This document shows positions 42,056 through 50,957 of a stretch of 64,000 nt of DNA, one piece after another. Where the stretch lies: contig JAWKKG010000008.1 of the NCBI GenBank assembly GCA_041393395.1, positions 1 to 64,000 of the forward strand. The letters run 5' to 3'. Numbering within the stretch: the first letter of the stretch is position 1; each line of letters begins with the position of its first letter. This stretch comes from JAGQIB01 sp041393395 (GTDB lineage: Bacteria; ARS69). Position numbers and translations under genes: made by a program. The notes under the pieces were generated by a model that was not told the origin of the DNA, did no database searches, and worked only from the letters and a program-made list of their open reading frames with translations.

Positions 42056-42814
42056 TCAATCGAGACGTCGCGCGGCCAGGAGACCCCGCAGGTTCTCTCC
42101 CAGCACGAGACGACGTTCCTCGTCGTTCGGCCGCGCTCCCTCGAACACCTGCAGGTAGGCGCCCGGCCAGCCGAGGGGATAGTCGCTGCCGAAGAGAATG
42201 TGCGAAGGACCAAGCAGATCCAGCGCGTAGCGCAGGGAGTAGTACTCGCGGATGGACTCCGTGCCGAGGTACGCGTTCGGCAACCGGCGAACGGCGAGCT
42301 CGCGCGCACATTCCTGCTGCAACGTCGGCAGGTCCCCGCCCATGTGCGCGATGATCACGGGGGCCTCCGGGTGTCGCTCCGCGACGTTCACGCAGAACTT
42401 CCAGCTCGCCATCTCCTGCCAGCGGCCGCAGTGCACGATCACGGGCCAGCGACGCCTCTCCGCGACCTCGAAGAACGGGGTCCAGCCGGGGTCGTCGACG
42501 CGCAGCCGCTCGAGCGACGGGTGGATCTTCAATCCCGCGATCCGACCGGAGGACTCCTCGAGAAAGCGGAGTGTCTCCCCCGGCGCATGCGGATTCAGCC
42601 AGGCGAAGAAGTGCAGTCGCTCGTCGCCGGACTCCTCGATCGCGCGGGCGAGGCCCGCGTTGTCGCCGACGTCGGTCGGCATGAGCACGGCCTCCTCGAT
42701 GCCGGAGCGATCGAGCGCGTCGCGAATCTCCGCGATCGACGCGCCCGGCCAGCCCTCCCGTTCGGGCTTCCAGTCGCCGCAATGGATGTGACCGTCGAGG
42801 ACGCGCACCTTCAT
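42056..42814 (-). CDS. amidohydrolase-2 family metal-dependent hydrolase
   Basis: A 252-residue TIM-barrel protein of the amidohydrolase 2 family (COG2159 type). Metal ligands are visible in order: D-G-H-I-H near the N-terminus, I-V-H-C-G-R-W, I-A-H-M-G-G, and F-G-S-D-Y-P-L-G near the end. Members hydrolyse or decarboxylate small carboxylates and lactones; the substrate cannot be read. ATGA overlap with the propeller gene upstream. Its place inside a glycan locus is odd and may mean it edits a sugar or peptide substituent. Confidence 0.87.
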   Translation of the reverse strand: MKVRVLDGHIHCGDWKPEREGWPGASIAEIRDALDRSGIEEAVLMPTDVGDNAGLARAIEESGDERLHFFAWLNPHAPGETLRFLEESSGRIAGLKIHPSLERLRVDDPGWTPFFEVAERRRWPVIVHCGRWQEMASWKFCVNVAERHPEAPVIIAHMGGDLPTLQQECARELAVRRLPNAYLGTESIREYYSLRYALDLLGPSHILFGSDYPLGWPGAYLQVFEGARPNDEERRLVLGENLRGLLAARRLD

Positions 42815-45219
42815 CGGAGGATCGCCACCTTCCCCTCCCAGACCGTGTTCTCTCCGTCGGCAGAGACGGCCGTCACGAGGTACACGCCGGCCTCGGCCCG
42901 GATGCCGCGGAGATTCGTGCCGTCCCAGGACCGCGTTCCCAGCGAACCCAGCGTTTCGAACACGAGCTCGCCGGCCGTCGTCCAGATGCGCAGATCCAGC
43001 GGAACGTCGATCGGGAGCGCGGCGAACCCGAGGAGACCATCCTGCTCGGGATTCCAGGGATTCGGGAACGCCTGCACGTCGCGGCGATTCTCGTCCGCGG
43101 CATTCGCCGCCGCGGAGAGATCGATCCGCGCGAGACCGCCCGTGGCCGCCGAGACCCAGATCACCTTCGCGTCGTCCTCGGAGAAGATCCCCCCCACGGA
43201 CTGGTCCGGGAGCGGACATCCTTCGAGCTGGTCGTACCACTGCCACTTCGTGAGGTCGTTCGTCACGCGAACGAGCCCCTGCGATTCCGTGCCGAGCCAC
43301 CAGTTCTCGTCCCAGTCCAGTTCGATCGCCCGGTACGGCGGCGGAAGTCGTCCCCCGGACTGCGCCGAGTTCGGGATGATCTGGCTCCACGACGCGCCCA
43401 GGGAGTTCCCCCCGAGGATTTCTCCGTAGGCGAGCCCCTCGGCGCCGCCGATGAGGATCCGGTCGTTCGAGTCGATCGCGATCGCGAACGGCTCGCCCAC
43501 GTCCTCGACCTCGGTGGACATGCTGTAGTTCGCGATGCGGTCGTCACCGAGGTCGTGGATCGTGCCGTTCGTGTCGATCACGTAGAGCTGCGCCGGCGAG
43601 AGGTTCTGGTCGTTCGAACAGATCCACAGGTAGCCGCGCGAGTCGAACGCGACGTCGCGCAGCAGCTCGGAGGTCCCGCTGAAGATCGTGGAGAACGGGT
43701 AGTTCGTGATCTGCTCCGTCTGCGCGTCCACCACGGAGAGACCACCGCCGGACTGACCGTAGACGATCCACAGGTTCTCGTTCGCGTCCTGGCGAATGCT
43801 GTACACGTTGCGACCGAGTGTGCGGTGAGCGACGTTCGCCGCTTCCGGATTGTAGGCCTCGAGCACGTTGCTGTCGGGGTGGTACCGGTTGACGCCTCCC
43901 TGCGCCGCACTCACGGACGACCCGAACCAGACCGTTCCGTCTCGCCAGACCTCCACGTCGACCATGTTCGAGGCAGCGATGCCGTCGCCGCGCGTGAGGG
44001 AGGACCAGGTCGCCCCGTCGAAGATGCCGATCCCGTTCGTGATCGGATTCGTGCGGTTCTGATCGCCGGTGCAGAAGTAGAGCACGCCCTCCTCGGAGTA
44101 CGCGAGGTCCGCGCCGCCGGGCGAGTGCGGACCGAGGGAAGGCGGGCACCTCCAGGTGAGGCCGTCGCGGACCGAGAAACCCTGCTGGCGGGTTCCGAGG
44201 ACCACCCGACCGGCCGAGTCCACGGCGACGTCACGCGGGACGTAGTCCGTGGCCGCGAGGCAATCGGATCGCGGGATGACCAGCGCGGCCGGCGCGGCGT
44301 TCAGGTCGATCGTGTACAGATCACGCGACGACCCGATCTCGGAGAGGACGTACATCGTGCCGCCGTCCCGCCAGAGGTCGATGATGTTCTGACCGTTGAG
44401 CACCGGGAAGACATCCAGCGTGCCGCTGCCCGGATCGTAGACCTGGATCCCGGCGCTGGTGCCGATCCAGAGCCACTCTCCGGACTGACCGAACACCGGA
44501 GCGCGGACCAGGCTCTTCACGTTGTCCGAAAGGAGCCCGTCGTCGCTGGCCGTGAGCACCTGGGTGAATGCCGCCGGCGCCACCGTCTCGTCGCGATAGT
44601 AGAGACCGAGTCCGCTGGTCCCGAACCAGATCCCCTGCTCCTCGATCAGCACCGCCTGGGCCACCTCCACGCTGTTGCCGCTGGCCGGTTCCACGGTGAG
44701 ACCGTTCTCCGCGGAAACCGTCAGGATCACGTACCCGCCCCCGATCCGCGCGCCGGAAGACGAGAACTCGTCGACCGACACCGCGACCACGCGGTCCCCA
44801 TGGGCGTCCAGCGCGATCACGCGGTCCGACCACAGCTCCTCGAACGAGCTGAGGTTCATGAGGTGCCCGCCGAAGCGGTCGAAGATCGAGATCCCGTTCT
44901 CGCGCGTGCCGACCCAGAAATTGCCGAGCCCGTCGCGCGTCATGCAAGTGACGAGCGGGGACGCCAACCCATCCTTGTCCGTGATCTTGATCTGCTCGGG
45001 GTTCTGGGTGGCGATCTGGCTCAGGTCGATCCGGATGATGCCGCCGTCGGCCGCGACCCACGCGATCTCGCCGTCGACCAGGATCTCGGAGATGTCGCCG
45101 GTCGGGGAATAGACCCGCCAGCCGGCATTCGGATCGCACTGACCGTGGGCCACGCCCCCGGCCGTCGCGACGAGTCCCCCGATGGCGAGGGCACAGGCCG
45201 CCCTGGTGATTCGATTCAA
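42811..45219 (-). CDS. secreted beta-propeller protein with T9SS/FlgD-like C-terminal domain
   Basis: An 802-residue exported protein. The signal peptide (R-I-T-R-A-A-C-A-L-A-I-G-G-L-V-A-T-A) has a cleavage site near A-H-G-Q. The body is a run of propeller blades of the two-component-regulator type, with G-L-G-N-F-W-V-G-T, G-I-W-F-G-T-S-G and G-T-V-W-F-G-S-S repeats. The last ~90 residues begin A-F-P-N-P-W-N-P-E and end G-V-Y-L-V-T-A-V, a FlgD-Ig/type A sorting-like domain seen in type IX secretion cargo of FCB bacteria. TTG start with GGAG upstream, TTGA overlap with the fusion gene before it. Function unknown; probably surface-exposed. Confidence 0.85.
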   Translation of the reverse strand: MNRITRAACALAIGGLVATAGGVAHGQCDPNAGWRVYSPTGDISEILVDGEIAWVAADGGIIRIDLSQIATQNPEQIKITDKDGLASPLVTCMTRDGLGNFWVGTRENGISIFDRFGGHLMNLSSFEELWSDRVIALDAHGDRVVAVSVDEFSSSGARIGGGYVILTVSAENGLTVEPASGNSVEVAQAVLIEEQGIWFGTSGLGLYYRDETVAPAAFTQVLTASDDGLLSDNVKSLVRAPVFGQSGEWLWIGTSAGIQVYDPGSGTLDVFPVLNGQNIIDLWRDGGTMYVLSEIGSSRDLYTIDLNAAPAALVIPRSDCLAATDYVPRDVAVDSAGRVVLGTRQQGFSVRDGLTWRCPPSLGPHSPGGADLAYSEEGVLYFCTGDQNRTNPITNGIGIFDGATWSSLTRGDGIAASNMVDVEVWRDGTVWFGSSVSAAQGGVNRYHPDSNVLEAYNPEAANVAHRTLGRNVYSIRQDANENLWIVYGQSGGGLSVVDAQTEQITNYPFSTIFSGTSELLRDVAFDSRGYLWICSNDQNLSPAQLYVIDTNGTIHDLGDDRIANYSMSTEVEDVGEPFAIAIDSNDRILIGGAEGLAYGEILGGNSLGASWSQIIPNSAQSGGRLPPPYRAIELDWDENWWLGTESQGLVRVTNDLTKWQWYDQLEGCPLPDQSVGGIFSEDDAKVIWVSAATGGLARIDLSAAANAADENRRDVQAFPNPWNPEQDGLLGFAALPIDVPLDLRIWTTAGELVFETLGSLGTRSWDGTNLRGIRAEAGVYLVTAVSADGENTVWEGKVAILR

Positions 45220-47279
45220 CGATGGCTCCTCGAGGTCTGGGGTCGGGGGCTTCTCGTGCGCAGGACGATCTTGAGATCTTCCCACGGATTCTGGTTCTGC
45301 AGATAGGAGAACGCGAGGGAAACCTCGTCCTCCCGCGTGAGGCCCTCGCCCGCCCAGAGCCGCCAGGGTCCGGTCACGCCCGGGCGGACGAGATCGAAGA
45401 GGACGGCGAGCTCCTCGCGCGCTTCCACCTCCTCCGGGGCGGCGGGCCGGGGACCGACGAGCGCCAGCTCTCCCCGCAAGACGTGGCCGATGGAGTCGGC
45501 GAGCCGGCGATCGCCCGCGAGGCGGCGACGGAACGTCGTCCCGGCGAAGCCGCGCACGCGCTCGTGCGGCTCGTCCTCGCGCGGGGGCCGCGTGGCGCGA
45601 GCCCAGCCCGCGGGGCCGAGGAACGGAAACGTCAGCGCGGCCAGCACGGTATCGAAGACGCGGCGCCGGGCGCGCCCGAGCGGACGCCCCGCAACGGCCC
45701 CGACGTCGACGGCCGGTCGGCCGAGCACGTGCCCCACCGGGAGGTGTCCGGGAAGAACGTCGGCGACACCGGACACGACGCGCACGCGCACGCCATCCCG
45801 GCGGCACAGCAGGGCCAGGCGGGCGAGCTCGCTCCCGCCGAGCGTGGGGCGCACGAGCAGGACTTCCCCGACCCGGTGTCGGTGGATCGCCTCGCCGATG
45901 CCGTCGGCGTCCCAGAAGTCGCGGAAGCGACGCTCTTCCTCGCCGGGGCGATCGGAGAGCGACGCCACCACCTCGTAGCCGAGCTCCGGCCGCTCCTCGA
46001 GCCGGGTCGCGATCTCGCGGGCAGCGTCGCGCTCCCCGAGCACCACCACCCGCGTGACGTCGAACCGGCCGCGACGCAGCGCTCGGGCGAATGCACCGAA
46101 CAGTGCGCGGCTCGCGAGCATGAACGCGAACGCGAGCGGCAGGAACGTCGCGACCATGAAGCGGCTGTGCAGCTCGGAACGCGTGAGGAACGTGCTGGCC
46201 ATGAGCACCAGGGCCGCGAACGCGAGTCCGCGCGCGAGGTCGAACGCGTCGTCCAGCGTGTCACGAGCCGACGGACGCCGGTAGAGGCCGAGCAGCGCGC
46301 ACATCGACAGCACGACGAGGTTCGCGAGGAGCAGGAACGGCTCGTAGGCCGTGAGCGTGAACACGGGGCGATGCAGCACGGACTGCAGCATCGTCCGCAG
46401 CAGGAACGCGGTGAGGAACGCGACGTTCACGGCCGCGAGATCCCCGGCCAGCAGGAACGCGCCGAGCCAGCGATCGCGATCCTTGCGGGCCCGGTAGAGC
46501 AGCGTGTTCCACTTGTCGAAGAAGCGGAACATGCTGTTCAGGTGCGCCAGCAGTCGCCGGTTGATTCCGCCCTTCGCGCTCTCGCGCCGGTGCACGTGCT
46601 TCATCGTGGCGTCCGGAACGTAGACCACCCGCCATCCGTGCTGCTTCATGCGGTAGCACCAGTCCACGTCCTCGAAGTACATGAAGAAGCGCTCGTCCAT
46701 CAGCCCCACGTCCGAGATCGCGTCGCGACGGACCATGAGGCAGGCGCCGAGCATCCAGTCGACCTCGCGCACGGAGTCGTGATCCCAGTCCAGCATCAGA
46801 TGGTCGCGCACGACCTTGCTGTTCGGGAACAGCTTGCCGATCGGCGTCCGCCGGTGCAGCAGCGTGGAGAACGTGTAGAACGTGCGGCACGAGTACTGCA
46901 GGGTGCCGTCCGGATTCAGGAGCTTGCCGCCCGCGATGCCCGTCTCGGGGTTCCGGTCCATGTGCTCCGCCAGCGCGTCGATCGATCCCTCCATCACCTC
47001 GATGTCGGGATTCAGGATGAGCACGTACGTGCCGGCGGCCGCGCGGATCGCCTGGTTCACCGCGCGCGAGTAGCCGAGGTTGTCCCGGTTCGCGATGAGG
47101 CGCACGTCGGGGAACTCGCCGTGGACGAGGTCGGGCGAACCGTCGGCCGATGCGTTGTCCACCACGATCACCTCGAACGCCCGCTTCGTGCCGGACTGCC
47201 GGAGCGTCTCCAGGCAGCGGCGCAGGTATTCCGCGGTGTTGTAGGACACGATGGCGATCGAGATCTCCGGCCGCGTCAC
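45216..47279 (-). CDS. fusion: GT2 glycosyltransferase + membrane sugar-phosphate transferase-like domain
   Basis: A 687-residue fusion. Residues 1 to about 250 are a GT2 domain of rhamnosyltransferase (WbbL) type: I-S-I-A-I-V-S-Y-N-T, V-V-D-N-A-S-A-D-G-S, L-N-P-D-I, and F-M-Y-F-E-D-V-D-W-C-Y-R. Then come four membrane helices and a nucleotide-binding-like domain (V-V-V-L-G-E-R-D-A-A-R). Last is a bacterial sugar transferase (WcaJ/WbaP) region with R-G-E-L-A-L-V-G-P-R-P (motif at 607-612) and D-L-K-I-V-L-R-T. The usual FRTM segment and the L-D-E-L-P-Q segment with the catalytic Asp-Glu pair are not recognisable; the aligned stretch reads R-R-L-A-D-S-I-G-H. It may therefore be inactive as an initiating transferase, or divergent. 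GTG start in a GTGA overlap. Confidence 0.83.
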   Translation of the reverse strand: MTRPEISIAIVSYNTAEYLRRCLETLRQSGTKRAFEVIVVDNASADGSPDLVHGEFPDVRLIANRDNLGYSRAVNQAIRAAAGTYVLILNPDIEVMEGSIDALAEHMDRNPETGIAGGKLLNPDGTLQYSCRTFYTFSTLLHRRTPIGKLFPNSKVVRDHLMLDWDHDSVREVDWMLGACLMVRRDAISDVGLMDERFFMYFEDVDWCYRMKQHGWRVVYVPDATMKHVHRRESAKGGINRRLLAHLNSMFRFFDKWNTLLYRARKDRDRWLGAFLLAGDLAAVNVAFLTAFLLRTMLQSVLHRPVFTLTAYEPFLLLANLVVLSMCALLGLYRRPSARDTLDDAFDLARGLAFAALVLMASTFLTRSELHSRFMVATFLPLAFAFMLASRALFGAFARALRRGRFDVTRVVVLGERDAAREIATRLEERPELGYEVVASLSDRPGEEERRFRDFWDADGIGEAIHRHRVGEVLLVRPTLGGSELARLALLCRRDGVRVRVVSGVADVLPGHLPVGHVLGRPAVDVGAVAGRPLGRARRRVFDTVLAALTFPFLGPAGWARATRPPREDEPHERVRGFAGTTFRRRLAGDRRLADSIGHVLRGELALVGPRPAAPEEVEAREELAVLFDLVRPGVTGPWRLWAGEGLTREDEVSLAFSYLQNQNPWEDLKIVLRTRSPRPQTSRSHR

Positions 47280-48028
47280 CGCGGACGGTCTTCCCGCTTC
47301 GCCTTCGCTCCGCCCCAGAGGGACGTGAACCGGAGTTTCCATACGAGCCAGAATGCCTCGTAGATGATTTTCCGACTCATCTTCGACGTGCCCGAGTGGC
47401 GATCGACGAAGACGATCGGGATCTCGCGGATCTTGAACCCGCTCTTCCAGGCGTTGAAGTTCAGTTCGATCTGGAATCCGTAGCCGTCGGAGCGCACGCG
47501 GTCCAGATCGATGGTCGCGAGCACGTCCCGCCGGAAGCACTTGTAGCCGCCGGTCGAGTCCGTCAACGGCAGTCCCGTGACGATCCGCGCGTACACGTTC
47601 GCCGAGTACGAGAGGATGAGACGGCTGATCGGCCAGTTGACGACGTTCGCCCCTCCCCCGATGTAGCGGGACCCGACCACCAGGTCCACGTTCTCCTCTT
47701 CGGCCAGCCGGACCATCTCCGGCAGGTACTTCGGATCGTGCGAGAAGTCCGCATCCATCTCGAAGACGAAGCGAGCATCCGTGTTCGCGAGGGCCCACCG
47801 GAACCCGGCGACGTACGCGGAGCCGAGACCGAGCTTGCCGGGTCGACCGAGCACATGGACGCGGCCGGTCCGCTCGCCGAACTCGCGGGCGACCTCGGCC
47901 GTGCCGTCGGGCGAGTTGTCGTCCACCACGAGAACGGACAGGTCGGGATCGAGGTCCAGAACCTGGGGCAGCAGGTCCCCGAGATTCTCCCGCTCGTTGT
48001 ACGTCGGAATGACGACGAGGATCTTCAC
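47276..48028 (-). CDS. polyprenyl-phosphate mannose/glucose synthase (DPM1-like GT2)
   Basis: A 250-residue GT2 protein close to dolichol/polyprenyl-monophosphomannose synthases: I-L-V-V-I-P-T-Y-N-E-R-E-N-L, V-V-D-D-N-S-P-D-G-T, G-L-G-S-A-Y-V-A-G-F, M-D-A-D-F-S-H-D-P, and V-D-R-H-S-G-T-S-K-M-S, the DPM1 C-terminal signature. It has no C-terminal membrane pair, like the soluble type. It should make polyprenyl-P-hexose for the GT-C-like proteins in this locus. GTG start with only a weak upstream ribosome site; the 235-base gap above it may hold a promoter (TAAGAT near 48193-48198, no good -35). Confidence 0.92.
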   Translation of the reverse strand: MKILVVIPTYNERENLGDLLPQVLDLDPDLSVLVVDDNSPDGTAEVAREFGERTGRVHVLGRPGKLGLGSAYVAGFRWALANTDARFVFEMDADFSHDPKYLPEMVRLAEEENVDLVVGSRYIGGGANVVNWPISRLILSYSANVYARIVTGLPLTDSTGGYKCFRRDVLATIDLDRVRSDGYGFQIELNFNAWKSGFKIREIPIVFVDRHSGTSKMSRKIIYEAFWLVWKLRFTSLWGGAKAKREDRPR

Positions 48029-48263
48029 GCGCTGCGCTCGGGGGGAGTTGCGGGGCTCGCGATCCCGGCCGAAGCCGGCGTGGATCCTGCCCGGACGGAC
48101 CGCTCGCGCGGGCCGAGGCGAGCCGCCCCGGTCCTCCCGGACCCGGACCGCGTCGCGCGGAGACCGTGCGAACCGTCCAACCTCAGACCGGTGAACATCT
48201 TAGCACGCCCGCCGGGAACCCGGAAGCGGTCCGGGCGGCATTTCCGGCCCGCCCCGAGGTGCG

Positions 48264-49226
48264 TCACGAACGGCCCTCCGGGGGCACCTCGCCCCTTTCC
48301 TCCGGAGTGGGCCCTCCGCCGGTCCGTGCCCGCAGCGCCTCCCGCAGCGAGGCGATCTGTTCCGCCACGAAACCGAGACCGAGGAGCTGCACACCGACCA
48401 TCACGATCAGCATGTCCAGGAACAGCAGCGGGCGGGATCCGGTGCCGGTGAGCAGCTTCTGGCCCACCAGCGCGAGACCGAGCACGACTCCGAGTCCGAG
48501 CAACGCGAGCCCCCACGAGCCGAACAGCAGCATCGGCTTGTCGCGGAACGACATCTCGAACTTCACGACGATGAGATCGAGGAGCCCACGCAGGATCCGC
48601 TTGCGACCGAACTTCGACGTGCCGGAGTGCCGCGGGTAGTAGTTGGTCCGGATCTCCTTCACCCGGAAGCCCTTGCCCGCCGCGAGCACGACCACGTAGC
48701 GATGCCAGTCCGAGCGCAGGTGGATCGTGTCGATCACCTCGCGCCGGAAGCCCTTGATCCAGTTCAGGTCGTGCGCGTCGATGCCGAACAGTCGCCGGCA
48801 CAGGAAGTTGTACACGAGCGAGACGAACAGCTTCCCTTCACGACGCCCGATGCGCCAGCCGACGACCACGTCGTTGCCGGCCTGCAGCTCCGCCACGAGC
48901 TTCGGGATGTCTTCGGCCGGGTCCGACTGCAGATCCGCGGGCAGGAACACGATGAGATCGCCGCGCAGATTCCGGAACCCGGTGTTCAACGCCTCCGAGA
49001 GACCGAGATTGCGGCGGTGCCGGAACGCGCGGACGTTCTCGCGCCGGTCGCGCTCCGCCACGACGCGCTCCCAGGTGTCGTCCACGCTCCCGTCGTCGAC
49101 GAAGACGGTCTCCCCGGGCAAGCCGGTGGCGGCGAGCCCTTCGTCGATCTTCGCGAAGAGCGTCGCGACGTTCCCGGCCTCGTTGAAGCCCGGGACGATG
49201 ACGGAGACGACGGGGGCTCCGCTCAC
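48264..49226 (-). CDS. GT2 glycosyltransferase with C-terminal membrane helices (GtrB/ArnC-like)
   Basis: A 320-residue GT2 enzyme of the polyprenyl-phosphate glycosyltransferase group. N-terminal V-S-V-I-V-P-G-F-N-E-A-G-N-V, F-V-D-D-G-S-V-D-D-T, L-P-A-D-L-Q-S-D-P (DxD-like site), and Y-Y-P-R-H-S-G-T-S-K-F-G. Two hydrophobic helices follow at about 230-255 and 265-290, as in GtrB and ArnC, so the product is probably a polyprenyl-P-sugar made at the membrane. The GTG start overlaps the dehydrogenase gene (GTGA). The C-terminal tail is Gly/Pro/Arg-rich. Confidence 0.9.
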   Translation of the reverse strand: MSGAPVVSVIVPGFNEAGNVATLFAKIDEGLAATGLPGETVFVDDGSVDDTWERVVAERDRRENVRAFRHRRNLGLSEALNTGFRNLRGDLIVFLPADLQSDPAEDIPKLVAELQAGNDVVVGWRIGRREGKLFVSLVYNFLCRRLFGIDAHDLNWIKGFRREVIDTIHLRSDWHRYVVVLAAGKGFRVKEIRTNYYPRHSGTSKFGRKRILRGLLDLIVVKFEMSFRDKPMLLFGSWGLALLGLGVVLGLALVGQKLLTGTGSRPLLFLDMLIVMVGVQLLGLGFVAEQIASLREALRARTGGGPTPEERGEVPPEGRS

Positions 49227-50251
49227 GCGTCGAGCTCGATGTCCACGGGACGACCGTGCTCACGGATCGAGCGCTGGGCGGCCTCGAGCGCGGCCACGAC
49301 GACGAGACCGTTGCGGCCGTCGCTGATCGGGCGGGACCGATCCCGGCAGCACCGGACGAAGTGCCCGATCTCCTCGGCGAGCGGCTCTGTGAACGTGATC
49401 TTCGGGATGTAGATGTCGCCGGAGTGCAGGCGCAGCTGGAACTCGCCGTACTCCGTCTCGGGTCCGGTGCGACGCACACCCTTGTCGTAGATCTTGACCT
49501 TCCCCTCGGACTCGATGTCGTCGTACACGATCATCTTCTGCGTGCCGACGAATGTCGTCTTGCGCACCTTGGAGGGATCGAGCCAGCTCGAGTGGACGTG
49601 CGCGAGCGCTCCCCCCGGATACTCGAACACCGCGAACGCGACGTCCTCGATGCCGGGCTGAAGGTACGCGCGGCCGGTCGCCGTGACCCGGATCGGCTCC
49701 TCGCCGAGCACGTGATTCACGATCGAGATGTCGTGCGGCGCCACGTTCCACAGCGCGTTCACGTCCTGGCGCACGCGTCCGAGGTTGACGCGACTGCTGT
49801 ACACGTACAGGAGCTCGCCGATCTCGCCCGAGTCCACGCGCTCCTTGATCAGCGCCACGGCGGCGTTGAAGAGAAACGTGTGACCGGTCATCAGGACGCG
49901 GTTCGTGGCCTTCGCGACGGCCACGAGGTCGCGGCACTCCTCGACCGTCATCGCGAGCGGCTTCTCCACGAGGACGTCCTTGCCGGCCTCCATTGCACGT
50001 TTCGCGAGATCGTGGTGCGACGCGGCCGGCGTGGCGATCACGATCGCCTGCACGTCTTCGGCCGCGAGGACCTCCGCGAAGTCGCGCGTCTGTCGGGTGC
50101 CGGGATAGAGGCGACCGATCCGCGCGAGGCGATCCGCGTCGAGATCACAGATCGCGGTCAGGTTCGCCCCGGGGGCTCCCGCCGCGTTGCGTACGAGGTT
50201 CGGGCCCCAGTACCCCGTCCCGACGACGGCCAGCCCGATCGCTTGCGACAT
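49223..50251 (-). CDS. Gfo/Idh/MocA family NAD(P)-dependent sugar dehydrogenase
   Basis: A 342-residue oxidoreductase. The Rossmann motif G-T-G-Y-W-G is at residues about 11-16, the family motif V-E-K-P-L-A near 95-100, and N-V-A-P-H-D-I-S-I contains the catalytic-region His. The closest functional analogues are nucleotide-sugar 3-dehydrogenases (WlbA-like) of surface-glycan loci; the actual substrate is not evident. ATG start with GGAGGT seven to eight bases upstream. 19 bases separate it from the GT2 gene above. Confidence 0.92.
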   Translation of the reverse strand: MSQAIGLAVVGTGYWGPNLVRNAAGAPGANLTAICDLDADRLARIGRLYPGTRQTRDFAEVLAAEDVQAIVIATPAASHHDLAKRAMEAGKDVLVEKPLAMTVEECRDLVAVAKATNRVLMTGHTFLFNAAVALIKERVDSGEIGELLYVYSSRVNLGRVRQDVNALWNVAPHDISIVNHVLGEEPIRVTATGRAYLQPGIEDVAFAVFEYPGGALAHVHSSWLDPSKVRKTTFVGTQKMIVYDDIESEGKVKIYDKGVRRTGPETEYGEFQLRLHSGDIYIPKITFTEPLAEEIGHFVRCCRDRSRPISDGRNGLVVVAALEAAQRSIREHGRPVDIELDA

Positions 50252-50270
50252 TCGAAAAACCTCCGCTCGC

Positions 50271-50957
50271 TCAGTCCGTGAACCGGAACTTGAGCAGGAA
50301 CCACAACGCCGCGACGCCGTCGCGCCAGGTGATCTTCTTGCCTTCCTCGTAGCCCCGCCCGTTGTAGGAGATCGGGACTTCGTAGACCTTGCAGCCCCGC
50401 TTGAAGATCTTCGCGGTGAACTCGGGCTCGATGCCGAACCGGTTGCACGTGAGCGGGATCGACTTGAAGATCTCCGCGCGGCACATCTTGAAGCAGGTCT
50501 CCATGTCCGACAGCATCGTGTTGTAGAGCACGTTCGTGATCCACGTCAGGAACTGGTTCCCGAGGTAGTGCCAGTACAGGAACACACGGTGCGTGCCGAT
50601 GAACCGCGTGCCGTACGTCACGTCGGCGCGGCCGTCCAGGATCGGCTCCGCCAGGAGCCGGTACTCCTCCGGGTAGTACTCGAGATCGGCGTCCTGGATG
50701 ATCACGAGGTCCCCCTGGACGTGCGCCTGTGCCGTGCGGATCGCGGCGCCCTTGCCCCGGTTCACGGGATGACGGAAGACGCGCACGTTGCCGCCCTCGA
50801 GGCGTTCGAGGATCGCCCGGGTTCCGTCGACGGAAGCGTCGTCCACGATGAGGAGCTCCTTCTCCAGCGGGAAGGGCGCCTCCTGCACGCGGCGGACGAT
50901 CTCCTCCAGGGTCTTCTCCTCGTTGAAGACCGGGATGATCACGGACAGCAGCTTCAT
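50271..50957 (-). CDS. GT2 polyprenyl-phosphate sugar synthase, DPM1-like
   Basis: A 228-residue soluble GT2 protein. Features: L-S-V-I-I-P-V-F-N-E-E-K-T-L, L-I-V-D-D-A-S-V-D-G-T, N-R-G-K-G-A-A-I-R-T, I-Q-D-A-D-L-E-Y-Y-P, and the late S-Y-N-G-R-G-Y-E-E-G-K-K-I-T-W-R-D-G tail seen in DPM-type transferases of surface-glycan loci. Its ATG overlaps the GT-C/TPR gene upstream (ATGA), so the polyprenyl-P-sugar producer and a likely user are co-translated. Confidence 0.9.
   Translation of the reverse strand: MKLLSVIIPVFNEEKTLEEIVRRVQEAPFPLEKELLIVDDASVDGTRAILERLEGGNVRVFRHPVNRGKGAAIRTAQAHVQGDLVIIQDADLEYYPEEYRLLAEPILDGRADVTYGTRFIGTHRVFLYWHYLGNQFLTWITNVLYNTMLSDMETCFKMCRAEIFKSIPLTCNRFGIEPEFTAKIFKRGCKVYEVPISYNGRGYEEGKKITWRDGVAALWFLLKFRFTD

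Noticed and set aside
45222..47363. A 713-codon plus-strand frame over the GT2-PGT fusion
   Set aside because: Shadow of the minus-strand gene, no recognisable motif and no ribosome site.
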